Part shown: piece by piece, positions 33,874 through 43,570 of the stretch
How the letters are laid out: the number at the start of each line of letters is the position of its first letter
How positions within the stretch are numbered: position 1 is the stretch's first letter
DNA from: Leadbetterella lacunae
GTDB lineage: Bacteria > Bacteroidota > Bacteroidia > Cytophagales > Spirosomataceae
Assembly (NCBI RefSeq): GCF_042649125.1
Contig: NZ_JBHRYQ010000001.1
Coordinates: forward strand, 2,294,001-2,358,000
Reading direction: 5' to 3'
DNA length: 64,000 nucleotides
The notes under the pieces: generated by a model
Databases searched by the model: none
Seen by the model: the letters and a program-made list of their open reading frames with translations, nothing else
What the model was told of the DNA's origin: nothing
Made by a program: the position numbers and the translations under genes

Positions 33874-34989
33874 ATGAATAAAGCTCAAACAATATCCTTT
33901 CTTAAGAAACATTGGTTTTGGATCGTATTAGTACTCACCCTACTTTCTATTAGCCATACTTATTGGTTTTATTTTATTCATAAAACAGACGCAGATCTTA
34001 GAAAATTATTTAAAGGAGTGGAGGAGTTTCAACTGAAATCAAAAAATATATATTATTCAACTGGACTTGGAGTAGGTGCTCTTATAGGCAATTTCATAAA
34101 AAGTAAAACTTTGTTATTCTCAGTTTTAGGATTAGGAGTTGTTTTGAGTCATTTAAACTACAAATATCTCTTTATACCAATTTTTATTGAGGAAGGAAGG
34201 GTGGGCAAATTTTTATACTTATTGGTTTTCACCTCTCTCTATTTTGTTCTTTTTTGGGGATTTAACAGTGCTCTTTCTGGAGTGTTAGTTGAAAAAAACT
34301 TTGACAACAGGTTCACTAACTTCTTTGCTGCGTTTATCTTAATTTATGCTTTCATTTCTTATGGAAACATGTCTTACAAGAAGATAAAAGACCTTTCTTT
34401 AGAAAAAACAAAAGCAGAACTAATAGCCTTAAAAGCACAAATAAACCCGCATTTCTTGTTTAATGTACTTAATAATCTCTATGGACAGGCCATAACAGAG
34501 GATAGCCCAAAAACGGCCGACGGCATTCAGAAACTTTCGAGTATCATGCGACACGTGGTAGAAGAAACCAAAACCGAGCGATCGCCGATTCATAAAGAAA
34601 TTGTATTTTTGGAAGACTACATCGAACTTCAAAAAATCAGAATCCCAGAAAGGGAAAACATAAAACTAAAATTTGAGATAGAATGGGACGAAACTCCTGT
34701 TGAAATAGCCCCGCTTTTGTTAATTCCTTTTGTAGAAAATGCTTTTAAATACGGCATTAGCACTAGCAAAGAGTCTTTTATAGATTTTAAAGTGAAAGTT
34801 AAAAACAAAACCCTGAGCATGATTTGCCGAAATAGTATAGCGAAAAAATCGGAGACGTTAGAGATAGGAACTGGCACTGGTTTAGAAAATACCAAAAAGC
34901 GACTTGAACTATACTATCACGCCAAACATACGTTAAACATAAGCCAAACCGAAGATATTTTTGAAGTAAAATTAGACATACAACTATGA
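33874..34989 (+). CDS. LytS-type sensor histidine kinase
   Basis: 371 residues with four or five hydrophobic segments (about 14-34, 62-76, 80-96, 112-136, 149-165) and the His_kinase domain with H193 in AQINPHFLFNVLNNLYGQ and a FVENAFKYGI N-box. Overlaps the LytTR gene by 4 bp (ATGA). It has no large periplasmic domain, so the sensed signal is likely membrane-linked or conveyed by the co-transcribed membrane protein. Confidence 0.92.
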   Translation: MNKAQTISFLKKHWFWIVLVLTLLSISHTYWFYFIHKTDADLRKLFKGVEEFQLKSKNIYYSTGLGVGALIGNFIKSKTLLFSVLGLGVVLSHLNYKYLFIPIFIEEGRVGKFLYLLVFTSLYFVLFWGFNSALSGVLVEKNFDNRFTNFFAAFILIYAFISYGNMSYKKIKDLSLEKTKAELIALKAQINPHFLFNVLNNLYGQAITEDSPKTADGIQKLSSIMRHVVEETKTERSPIHKEIVFLEDYIELQKIRIPERENIKLKFEIEWDETPVEIAPLLLIPFVENAFKYGISTSKESFIDFKVKVKNKTLSMICRNSIAKKSETLEIGTGTGLENTKKRLELYYHAKHTLNISQTEDIFEVKLDIQL

Positions 34990-35672
34990 TAACCGCAATA
35001 GCAATAGACGACGAACCGATGGCATTAGAAGTAGTAAAAGCACATGCCAAAAAAGTAAGCCTGATAGATTTAAAAGCCACTTTTGTGAATGTATTTGAGG
35101 CTTTGGAATATCTCAAAAACGAATCGATTGACCTGGTTTTTTTAGACATAAACATGCCTGATATTTCAGGTTTAGATTTTTCGCAGCTATTGCCCAAAAA
35201 CTGCCAAGTAATATTTACAACCGCCTACTCCCAATACGCCGTAGACGCTTTTAACCTCAACGCCACCGACTATTTGGTAAAACCCTTTGACCTTTTGAGA
35301 TTTACAAAAGCCTGTCAAAAAGCATCCGATTCTTTACAAAAAGATGAAGTAAAAAAAGAGTTTTTGATGGTAAAAGACGGTTATGACGTGGTAAAAATCA
35401 CCTTGACCGACATACTATACATACAGTCTGAAGGAAACTATCTGACTATTAAAGAAACTGACCGCAAAACCATAACCCGCATGACAATGTCAGAAGCAGT
35501 AGAAACACTGAGCGGCAGCGGCTTTATGAAAGTACACAAGTCGTATGTGGTTAACCTCCGAAAAATCAAGAAAATAGAACGCCACCAAGTTACACTGTCA
35601 GACAAAGACCAAGTGCCCATAGCACCAAACTACCACCCTGAACTTTTGGAAGAACTAAAAAAATTAGGCTAA
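34986..35672 (+). CDS. LytTR response regulator
   Basis: 228 residues with D54 in FLDINMP and a C-terminal LytTR domain (VVKITLTDILYIQSEGNYLTI, FMKVHKSYVVNLRKI). The two promoters with identical 21-bp direct repeats (32616 and 33286) lie just upstream, one being its own operon promoter. It is therefore the best candidate for their binding protein (inference). Confidence 0.93.
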   Translation: MITAIAIDDEPMALEVVKAHAKKVSLIDLKATFVNVFEALEYLKNESIDLVFLDINMPDISGLDFSQLLPKNCQVIFTTAYSQYAVDAFNLNATDYLVKPFDLLRFTKACQKASDSLQKDEVKKEFLMVKDGYDVVKITLTDILYIQSEGNYLTIKETDRKTITRMTMSEAVETLSGSGFMKVHKSYVVNLRKIKKIERHQVTLSDKDQVPIAPNYHPELLEELKKLG

Positions 35673-35737
35673 AAACAGCGATTTAAAACCAAACATGGCT
35701 ATATTTTGTATTGAAAGTATAAAACCTTGAATACAAT

Positions 35738-36469
35738 ATGAAACGATTGGGCTTATTGATTTGCCTTTTGCTAGTTGTAATTTCGCTAAAAGCTCAAGAT
35801 ACCTTTGTGCTGGTACACGGAGCATGGGGCGGAGCTTGGCAATGGAAAAAAATAGACAGTTTACTTACCTCAAAAGGCCATACCGTTTACAGACCCACCT
35901 TAACGGGTTTGGGCGAACGCGTGCATTTGGCAAACAAAGACATCAACTTGGATGTACACATACAAGACATAGTCAACACCATTTTATTTGAAAACCTCCA
36001 CGACATTATTTTGATTGGCCACAGCTATGGCGGCATGGTGATAACGGGCGTGGCAGACAAACTCCCAGAACGAATAAAGAAGGTTATCTATATGGATGCT
36101 TTTTTGCCCGAAGACGGCGAAAGTGTGGTGAATCTAAACTCATCCAAAACTAAAAGCTCACTTCCAACAACTATAAAAGACGGTTTTATAATACCGAATT
36201 GGGTAAAACCTGACAAACCCTATCCCTATGATGTGCCACACCCAATAGCTACTTTGACTCAAAAACTAAGTTTAAAAAATCCAGATAGATTAAAAATAAA
36301 AGGTGGGTTTATATTGACTGTAGACGAAGGCAAAGAGGCTCAAAACGATACCTTCTATGAATCTTATCTGCGAGCCAATAAACTTGGATATGACAGCTCA
36401 ATTATGACGGCAGACCATAACCCGCAGTGGTTTAAACCAAATGAACTTTTACCTTACTTAACCAAATAA
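35738..36469 (+). CDS. Alpha/beta hydrolase
   Basis: 243 residues with a signal peptide (ends near LKAQ). Oxyanion region LVHGAWGGAWQWKK, nucleophile elbow GHSYGG, acid region YMDAFLPEDGES and catalytic His in MTADHNPQWF near the C-terminus. This matches the salicylate/methyl-ester hydrolase-like group, though substrate is not predictable. Exported. Seven bases precede the MoxR gene, so the three genes 35738-38717 may form one operon. Confidence 0.85.
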   Translation: MKRLGLLICLLLVVISLKAQDTFVLVHGAWGGAWQWKKIDSLLTSKGHTVYRPTLTGLGERVHLANKDINLDVHIQDIVNTILFENLHDIILIGHSYGGMVITGVADKLPERIKKVIYMDAFLPEDGESVVNLNSSKTKSSLPTTIKDGFIIPNWVKPDKPYPYDVPHPIATLTQKLSLKNPDRLKIKGGFILTVDEGKEAQNDTFYESYLRANKLGYDSSIMTADHNPQWFKPNELLPYLTK

Positions 36470-36476
36470 AAACCAA

Positions 36477-37391
36477 ATGGCATTGACTGAATATTGGGAA
36501 GGCTCCCAAAAATATATTTGTGACTTAGAGTTGGCTCAGGCCTTTCATATGGCCCGTGTGCTGGGCATGCCTTTACTGATTGAGGGCGAACCCGGAACCG
36601 GTAAAACCGAATTGCCGATTCAATACGCTGCCGATCAAAAACTGCCCATTTTTGTATATCCAACTGGCTCAAAAAGTAACGTAGAGCAGTTTGTGGCGAG
36701 ATTTGACCACGTAAAATACCTCAGAGACTCACAAGTAGAGATACTAAATGCTCAGCGACAAGCAAAAGGACTAGAAAATAAACTTTCTACAGGTGGCAGG
36801 AGCACCGAATCACTACCTGATTATGTAGTAAAAGGTCCTGCTGCTCAGGCATATTCGGTACCCAATTCGGTATTATTGATAGACGAAATCGACAAAGCCC
36901 CTCGTGAGTTTCCGAACGATTTACTGTATGCACTCAGTCACCGAAAACTAGTGATGCCGGAGTCTGGTGAGGTGATTGAGATTTCAGAGGAAAATATGCC
37001 CGCGATAGTGATTACTTCAAACCGCGAGCAAGAATTACCTACGGCTTTCAAAGGCCGCTGCGTGTATCACTATATTCAATTTCCGGATGCAACACTCATG
37101 CGAAGTATCATCGAGAAACACCACCCAAATACGCCAGAAAGAGTAATAGAGGTAGCATTAGACATGTTTTATCAACTTCGCAATCTCGGACTAGAGCGTG
37201 CTCCTACCACACGAGAACTCTTACATTGGCTTAAGTATATGCAAACCTTTGGTGGTGCTGAAGCCATAGAAAAAATCAAAAACTTAGATGGTTTGGGAGT
37301 TTTAATAAAAACCCAAACAGACATAGAAAAAGTAAAAAAAGCACTAGTAGAGAGTGGCAAACTGATTAAAACTTCCAACTATTTCAACTAA
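36477..37391 (+). CDS. MoxR-type AAA ATPase
   Basis: 304 residues. Walker A is G37-E-P-G-T-G-K-T44, Walker B is LLIDEIDKAP (about 133-142), and sensor segments include VITSNREQELPTAFKGR, with an arginine-finger-like R in FKGRC. MoxR ATPases act as chaperones or activators with a VWA partner, which is encoded 4 bases downstream. Target complex unknown. Confidence 0.9.
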   Translation: MALTEYWEGSQKYICDLELAQAFHMARVLGMPLLIEGEPGTGKTELPIQYAADQKLPIFVYPTGSKSNVEQFVARFDHVKYLRDSQVEILNAQRQAKGLENKLSTGGRSTESLPDYVVKGPAAQAYSVPNSVLLIDEIDKAPREFPNDLLYALSHRKLVMPESGEVIEISEENMPAIVITSNREQELPTAFKGRCVYHYIQFPDATLMRSIIEKHHPNTPERVIEVALDMFYQLRNLGLERAPTTRELLHWLKYMQTFGGAEAIEKIKNLDGLGVLIKTQTDIEKVKKALVESGKLIKTSNYFN

Positions 37392-37394
37392 AAT

Positions 37395-38717
37395 ATGTTT
37401 GAGACACTGCCCGAAAACTTCCGCTCATTTGGCTTGCATGCAGACGTACGCACTTTGCTGATTTTGCGTAAAGCCATAGAAAAAAATCTGGTGAGAACTA
37501 TCGGCGACTTGCATAATGTTTTAAAAAACATAATAGTGAAAGAACCTCGCCAAATCGGGCCTTTTACGCAAGCATTTTATGCTTATTTTCTTGAAATAGA
37601 CATAAAACAAGGGCAAAACCTCCAAGACGCCATACTTAGGTCTGAAACCTTTAGACAGTGGCGAACCAAGCAAGAAGACCAAGAAATATTAAATGACGAG
37701 GAGCTTGCAGTAAATACGTTTTTAGATGAAATTCATTTGAGTTCGTATGATATTCAAAAAGTAATAGACGGACAAGAGATTTGGGACAAAGACAACCCAA
37801 ACCTAGTAGACCAGGATGCCCAAGACGAAAACCAAACGGAAGCCAAAAAACTTGACCGTATGGCTGACTATTCTAAGTTGAGTTTAGAGGAACTTTTGGA
37901 ACGAATGAAACAAGTAGCTAAAAACCAAAAAACTAAACACTCAGGCGGAAGCCACTGGATTGGTACAGGCGGAATTTCGCCTTACGGACACGGTGGAGCG
38001 GCAAAAGGAGGTATTAGGGTAGCAGGAGCAGGAGGCGGCAAAATGGCTAGAGCGGTTTTGAGCGACAAAAATTATTACCCCGTAGACCAAGACACACTCA
38101 TAAACGACAACAGCATAGATGCAGCTTTGGCTTCGCTGAAAGGCATAGTGGAAGAGTCCGCACAGGAAAGTTTAGACATAAAAGAAACCATAAAACTGGG
38201 CTTAAAACGAGGGGGGCTATTTATTCCCGAAATCAGGAGTGTGCAGCAGGAAAAACTGCAAGTGTTACTTTTTATTGACAATGGCGGCTATTCGATGTCT
38301 GCTTATGTTAAAATCGTGCAGCAGCTTTTTAAGAAAATGAAAACACGTTTTGCTCACGACTTGGAAACGTTTTACTTTCATAATACCATATACGACAAAG
38401 TGTATGCTGATGCTAAACGTACGCAGCCCGTTTCTTTAAAACAGATTTTAGCCAAAGACCCCAACTACAAAATTTTCATAATGGGCGACGCCAGCATGGC
38501 AGACTATGAACTCAATCAGATAAGCATAAAAACCTACCAAAGCCTAATTTCAAAATTCAAAAAAACGGTATGGCTAAACCCCGAACCTGAGAAATATTGG
38601 GCGTACACGACCACCATCCAAGTTATCAAAAAGCTAATTCCGATGTTTCCTATGACCCCGCGAGGCATAGAAAACGCAGTAAAAGAAATTAACAAAAAAA
38701 AAAGCCTCAGCTCATAA
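37395..38717 (+). CDS. VWA domain protein, CoxE-like (MoxR partner)
   Basis: 440 residues. The N-terminal half is helical; a Gly-rich stretch (GIRVAGAGGG) precedes a C-terminal VWA-like domain with strand LLFIDNGGYSMSAY. The MIDAS motif is DNGGYSMS instead of the standard DxSxS, so metal binding may be altered. Paired with the MoxR ATPase as usual for this family. Its last 11 bases overlap the convergent fusion gene. Client unknown. Confidence 0.85.
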   Translation: MFETLPENFRSFGLHADVRTLLILRKAIEKNLVRTIGDLHNVLKNIIVKEPRQIGPFTQAFYAYFLEIDIKQGQNLQDAILRSETFRQWRTKQEDQEILNDEELAVNTFLDEIHLSSYDIQKVIDGQEIWDKDNPNLVDQDAQDENQTEAKKLDRMADYSKLSLEELLERMKQVAKNQKTKHSGGSHWIGTGGISPYGHGGAAKGGIRVAGAGGGKMARAVLSDKNYYPVDQDTLINDNSIDAALASLKGIVEESAQESLDIKETIKLGLKRGGLFIPEIRSVQQEKLQVLLFIDNGGYSMSAYVKIVQQLFKKMKTRFAHDLETFYFHNTIYDKVYADAKRTQPVSLKQILAKDPNYKIFIMGDASMADYELNQISIKTYQSLISKFKKTVWLNPEPEKYWAYTTTIQVIKKLIPMFPMTPRGIENAVKEINKKKSLSS

Positions 38718-41700
38718 AATCTTCTGAAAGCACCCTTTTAAGGCATTCAAGCATATATTCAGCATTTTCTTTAGAAAAACACATAGGTGGTTTTATTTTC
38801 AAAACATTGTGATCTGGTCCGTCTACACTCATCAATATTTTAAAATCCTTCATTCTATTTGCCAAATAATTCGTTTGAGCCGCCAAGGGATTCAATTGAT
38901 CATCGCATAGCTCCACTCCTAAAAACAATCCTTCGCCTCTAATATCTTTTAAAATAGGGAATTTAACTTTCAATGCATTTAGTTCTGCTTTTAAAAACTC
39001 GCCAACTTCTGCTGCATTTTCTTGTAGTTTTTCATCTTTTATTACAGCCAAAACCTCACGCCCAATGGCACATGAAACCGGATTTCCTCCGAAGGTATTG
39101 AAAAACTCCATGCCATTTGCAAACGCCTCGGCCACTTCTTTGGTACATGCCACAGCCGCAAGCGGATGCCCATTTCCGATTGGCTTGCCCATGGTCACGA
39201 TGTCTGGCACTACGCCGTGCAACTCAAACCCCCAAAACTTGGCTCCTACTCTACCAAAGCCAACTTGCACTTCGTCAGAAATACAAACGCCGCCTGCTTG
39301 TTTTACGAATGCATAAGCTTCGCCCAAAAAACCATTTGGCAAATCTATTTGACCACCACAACTCACTATACTTTCGGCTATAAATCCGGCTACATTTCTA
39401 CCTTTTGACTTTAACTCCTCGATGCTTTCCTCTACATGCTTTGCGTATTTTGCACCTGCACCTTCGCCTCTATAAATCCCCCTAAAAGCATCAGGAAGCG
39501 GAATTATGTGTGTATGTTCAGGGCAGCCGCTGCCACCTTTTCCATCAAATTTATACGAACTCACATCTATGCAGGCTTGGGTGTTGCCATGGTAACCATG
39601 TTCAAGGGCAATCATGTCTTTTTGACCTGTAAAAGCCTTGGCCATTCGCATAGCAAGTTCGTTTGCCTCACTACCCGAATTCACAAAATGCAATACCGAA
39701 AGTTCCTCAGGCAAAGTCTTGAGCAAAGCCTCCGCAAAATCTAAAATTTCTGAATGTAAATATCTCGTATTGGTATTCAAAACCGCCATTTGCCTTTGTC
39801 CGGCTGCTACCACCCTAGGGTGTTCATGGCCCACATGAGCCACATTATTAACCGTGTCTAGGTATTTTTGACCAAAATCATCTATCAAATACTGCTGCTG
39901 TCCTCTTACTATTTTCAACGGATTTTGATACGACAAACTCAAACTTTTACCCAAGTGCTCCTTTCTGAATTTTAATAAATGTTCGTTTTCTGAGTTGTTT
40001 TTAGGTTCTAAAATAGCCAATTTAAAAAACAAATTTGGATCCGGACAAATACTCGAAAAAACAGGCCAATGGCTGGGTAAACTAACCCCATAAAAATCAT
40101 TTTGTAAGTTAAGCATGTCCAATACCACCTGAAAATGAAGATGCGGTGCCCACGCACCATTTTCATGAAAGGCTCCAATCTCTCCTATTTTTTGACCTTT
40201 TTTTACTTCTTGACCAATCGTCTTATTTTCTAAACTTTTAACAGTCAAGTGACCGTAAAGCGTATAATATTCCAAATCACCCACTTGGTGTTTGAGTATG
40301 AGCGTAGGGCCATAGTCTTTGTGCTGATCATTGTTGTGCGAAGCAAATATTTCGCCGTCTTCTATGGCACAAATGGGCGTCTGAGCGTGTGTCCAGAAGT
40401 CTACGCCCAAGTGTCTGGTCCGGTGCTCAAAACCTTCATTTTGCCTAATTTTATACGCATCTGTCGTATAAACGGGCCGTGCTTCTCCGTATCCACCAAC
40501 CAAAAGTTCTTCGTTTTTCTCAAATTTTTCAGAGATTTTATCGTAGATTTTCTCAGAAGAAATATACTCCGAATAGTGCCCAACAAACTGAGAACCAATA
40601 GACAAGTCGAGATCTGCCAATGTCAAATATTTAGCTTCGGGAATTAGATCAGAAATTTCCCAAGAACGAGAGGCCGCATAAGATTTAAAAGTAGCATTTT
40701 GCTCACAAGGCTCTAGCCCACAGGCATGTCTAAATGTATAATAGGCAAAATCGGGAGAAAGCTCTTTCCACTTTTTCAATAAAGCCCAAGCAGGTTTTTC
40801 ACTTATTTGGAGGTAGGTATTTTCAGGTTCTTTTTGTTTATTTATTGCTGATTTGGTTACACTTATCAGCAGTCTCATGGCTATTGTAATATATAAAACC
40901 TTCAGCTCGATATCTAAAAGCGGAAACGCAGCATGGTAGCCAGAAACCGTAGGCACAGCCGCCTGTAAAGGCTGCTCGCAGTGCATCATAGCATAGGCCA
41001 AACTAACCGATAAATCATTGATGGTTTGACTATAAACGGCATCACCGTAGTCGATAATGGCCTTTACCTCGGGACTTACCAAGTTTTCATCCACCACGAT
41101 ATTGTTATCGTTTGCGTCGTTATGAATTACTGATTTTCGGAGCGAATTATATATAGGTGCTATTTCTTTAAATTTCTCTAAAAAATACGCCACTAATTCT
41201 TTTTCTTCCTTCGAAAAAAGCGAGAAATAGTTTTCTACCCATAGCCCCTTGGCGATGTCCCAATCAAATGTTTTTTGTGCTAAATGAGAATCAAAACCTA
41301 AAAGTGCTTGTGTTATTTGACCGCCTTTTTGTCCCAAAGTATACCTCAAATGCTCCGTAACGGGCTTTACATCTGCAAACAGCCTTCCTGAAATCCACTT
41401 AAGCATCTTTACCGTGCGAATAGTTCCGTTAGCACTTTTCCAATTAAAAGAAGATTCCCCGGCAAGCGTATAGACTATTTCAGGAAAAATAAAATTTGTA
41501 TTCTGAGTAGCAAGGTATTGTAATATGTCTTGTTGCAAATCACCCTCAGCGGCAATTGCCGCAGATCGCGAAACTTTTAAAATATAGCTTTCGGTATCAG
41601 CAGTAATTTTGAAATTAAAATCTATCTCACCAGCAAGCAGACTCGCCTTTCCGGCGATACCGTAATATTTTAAGGCAATTTGTTCGGCCTCTTCACATGC

Positions 41701-41724
41701 TATCAAAAGGTTTTTATAGGTCAT
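38707..41724 (-). CDS. Kinase / M23 peptidase / class III aminotransferase fusion
   Basis: 1005 residues from the ATG at 41724, preferred over a TTG at 41778 that sits in a -7-like sequence. Three domains follow each other: an APH-type phosphotransferase (about 1-320; H201-N-D203 in VIHNDANDNN and IIDYGDAV), a LytM/M23 zinc peptidase-like domain (about 410-545; H438-x3-D442 and HxH near 528-530), and a class III PLP aminotransferase (about 590-1005; SGSEANELA, DEVQVGFGR, Schiff-base Lys K847 in MGKPIGNG). The kinase and aminotransferase halves resemble the hydroxylysine kinase/phospholyase pair of animals. Zinc ligands are intact. Likely an amino-alcohol or hydroxylysine-like catabolic enzyme; role of M23 is unclear. 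Confidence 0.88.
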   Translation of the reverse strand: MTYKNLLIACEEAEQIALKYYGIAGKASLLAGEIDFNFKITADTESYILKVSRSAAIAAEGDLQQDILQYLATQNTNFIFPEIVYTLAGESSFNWKSANGTIRTVKMLKWISGRLFADVKPVTEHLRYTLGQKGGQITQALLGFDSHLAQKTFDWDIAKGLWVENYFSLFSKEEKELVAYFLEKFKEIAPIYNSLRKSVIHNDANDNNIVVDENLVSPEVKAIIDYGDAVYSQTINDLSVSLAYAMMHCEQPLQAAVPTVSGYHAAFPLLDIELKVLYITIAMRLLISVTKSAINKQKEPENTYLQISEKPAWALLKKWKELSPDFAYYTFRHACGLEPCEQNATFKSYAASRSWEISDLIPEAKYLTLADLDLSIGSQFVGHYSEYISSEKIYDKISEKFEKNEELLVGGYGEARPVYTTDAYKIRQNEGFEHRTRHLGVDFWTHAQTPICAIEDGEIFASHNNDQHKDYGPTLILKHQVGDLEYYTLYGHLTVKSLENKTIGQEVKKGQKIGEIGAFHENGAWAPHLHFQVVLDMLNLQNDFYGVSLPSHWPVFSSICPDPNLFFKLAILEPKNNSENEHLLKFRKEHLGKSLSLSYQNPLKIVRGQQQYLIDDFGQKYLDTVNNVAHVGHEHPRVVAAGQRQMAVLNTNTRYLHSEILDFAEALLKTLPEELSVLHFVNSGSEANELAMRMAKAFTGQKDMIALEHGYHGNTQACIDVSSYKFDGKGGSGCPEHTHIIPLPDAFRGIYRGEGAGAKYAKHVEESIEELKSKGRNVAGFIAESIVSCGGQIDLPNGFLGEAYAFVKQAGGVCISDEVQVGFGRVGAKFWGFELHGVVPDIVTMGKPIGNGHPLAAVACTKEVAEAFANGMEFFNTFGGNPVSCAIGREVLAVIKDEKLQENAAEVGEFLKAELNALKVKFPILKDIRGEGLFLGVELCDDQLNPLAAQTNYLANRMKDFKILMSVDGPDHNVLKIKPPMCFSKENAEYMLECLKRVLSEDFMS

Positions 41725-41818
41725 CCTCAGGGCTTGTTGAATATCACAAATATCTGTTTTTTTAGTCAAAAACCGCAAAGACTATTACGAGCCTTTTAAA
41801 ATAAAAAATAAAGCAAAA

Positions 41819-43387
41819 TTATGAACTACACGAAAGCATCGAACAGCCCACTTTCACACGTGCCCACTCAGGTCTTTTTGCAAACCACTTTTGAGCTTCA
41901 GGTTGCTCATCATACGGTTTTTTGAGAATTTCATGAAGTTCAGTCATCACCGAATAGTCGCCCGCATCGGCAGCGTCAATGGCCAATTGGGCCATATAGT
42001 TTCTCAGCACATACTTCGGATTTGTTTCCGCCATTTTGGTTTGGCGTTGGGTTTCGTTTTCTTCTGCTATGCGGTAAATATAATTTTGCAAAAAGTTCTC
42101 CCAAGCGGTTTTTACGTCTCCCACCAAGTTTTCAGGAGCATAAAAGGCTTCATTTAAGGGATGGTTCTGCCAAAAATCAGCGTCCAATTTTGTATTTCTA
42201 TCTATTTTTGAAAGATTTCGAAAGAAAATAGTAAAATCAGTTTCGGTCAATTTCAAAACATTTTCTAGTTCTTCTATTAGTTTCACATCGTCGATTTGCT
42301 TGTTTATGATACCCAACTTTGCGAGCATCATACGCTCATAATCTACATAATACGCATCGCGATATGCCTCCAAAATCTCCTGAAGTGGCTCTGCTTTTTC
42401 TACCAAAGGGAAAAGAGCGTTAGCTAACTGAAAGAGATTCCAAACCGCTATATTTGGCTGATTGCCAAACCTATATCTCCTATTTTCTCTATCCGTAGTA
42501 TTGGGCGTCCATGACGGATCGTAGCCTTCGAGCCAGCCGTATGGGCCATAATCTATCGTTAAACCCAAAATTGACATGTTATCGGTATTCATAACTCCGT
42601 GCACAAAGCCTACACGTTGCCATTCTACTATCATTTTACGTGTATTTTCGGCAACTGCCTTCAATAACTCCACATATTTCAGTTCCGACTTTTCGGTTAT
42701 TTCGGTATAAAACTGCTCGATAACATAGTCGGCAAGTAATCTAAGATTTGGAATATCTTGTCTCGCTGCAAATATTTCAAAGTTGCCAAATCGCACAAAT
42801 GAAGGTGCAATCCTACACACTACCGCTCCTTTTTCGTATGCAGGATTTCCATTGTAAAGCACATCACGCAATACCAAATCGCCCGTTTCTATCAAAGATA
42901 AGGAACGCGTGGTGGGCACACCTAAATGAAACATGGCTTCGCTACACAAATGCTCCCTCACAGACGAACGCAACACCGCCAAACCGTCTGCTGTACGCGA
43001 AAAAGGCGTTTCGCCTGACCCTTTGAGTTGCATGGCCCATCTTTTATTATCAAAAACTACCTCTGCTAAGTTTATAGCACGTCCATCGCCAAGTTGCCCT
43101 GCCCAGTTGCCAAACTGATGCCCCGCATAACACATCGCGTAAGGCTTTGAACCAGTCAATACTTCGGCACCCGAAAACACCTTTAAAAACTCATCCGACT
43201 TGCAGTCTTCTTCCGAAAGGCCTAACAATGCAGCCGCTTCTTTTGAAAAATGTAAAAGTTTGGGGTTTGAAGGAACTCGTGGCGTAACATAGGCAAAAGC
43301 CGCCCCTTTGACTTGCCTTCGGGTGTTAGAAGTGTCTTTGTCGGCGGGCAATGCGGTAGAGAAAGTATCTGAAATATGAAGATTCAT
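41819..43387 (-). CDS. selO: SelO family protein AMPylase
   Basis: 522 residues of the SelO/YdiU pseudokinase family: AGHQFGNWAGQLGDGRAI, the LKGSGETPFSRTADGLAVLRSSVREHL segments, GVPTTRSLSL, and GVMNTDNMSILGLTIDYGPYGW. These proteins transfer AMP to Ser/Thr/Tyr residues of targets, in E. coli linked to redox stress. The C-terminus is CSMLSCSS with Cys where eukaryotic SelO has selenocysteine. Monocistronic; divergent from the amidohydrolase gene. Confidence 0.93.
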   Translation of the reverse strand: MNLHISDTFSTALPADKDTSNTRRQVKGAAFAYVTPRVPSNPKLLHFSKEAAALLGLSEEDCKSDEFLKVFSGAEVLTGSKPYAMCYAGHQFGNWAGQLGDGRAINLAEVVFDNKRWAMQLKGSGETPFSRTADGLAVLRSSVREHLCSEAMFHLGVPTTRSLSLIETGDLVLRDVLYNGNPAYEKGAVVCRIAPSFVRFGNFEIFAARQDIPNLRLLADYVIEQFYTEITEKSELKYVELLKAVAENTRKMIVEWQRVGFVHGVMNTDNMSILGLTIDYGPYGWLEGYDPSWTPNTTDRENRRYRFGNQPNIAVWNLFQLANALFPLVEKAEPLQEILEAYRDAYYVDYERMMLAKLGIINKQIDDVKLIEELENVLKLTETDFTIFFRNLSKIDRNTKLDADFWQNHPLNEAFYAPENLVGDVKTAWENFLQNYIYRIAEENETQRQTKMAETNPKYVLRNYMAQLAIDAADAGDYSVMTELHEILKKPYDEQPEAQKWFAKRPEWARVKVGCSMLSCSS

Positions 43388-43493
43388 CCGTTTGTTTTTT
43401 TTATCAAAACAAAATAAAGGTAGGTTTTCGTTTCAAAAACTTTTTTGGAATCTAATAAGGTAAAATATTGCATGTATTTATAATTTTAAAAAC

Positions 43494-43511
43494 TTGAGTA
43501 TTAAGACTCAA
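43494..43511. promoter_or_regulatory. 18-bp palindrome between selO and amidohydrolase
   Basis: TTGAGTATTAAGACTCAA, a dyad with one mismatched pair (TTGAGT/ACTCAA arms around ATTAAG), 60 bases before the amidohydrolase ATG. Likely an operator; regulator unknown. Confidence 0.4.
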
Positions 43512-43570
43512 TCTTTAAAATAAAAGCTTAAATTCGTAAGCATTTCTTCAAACCAAAACTATAATTAAGC

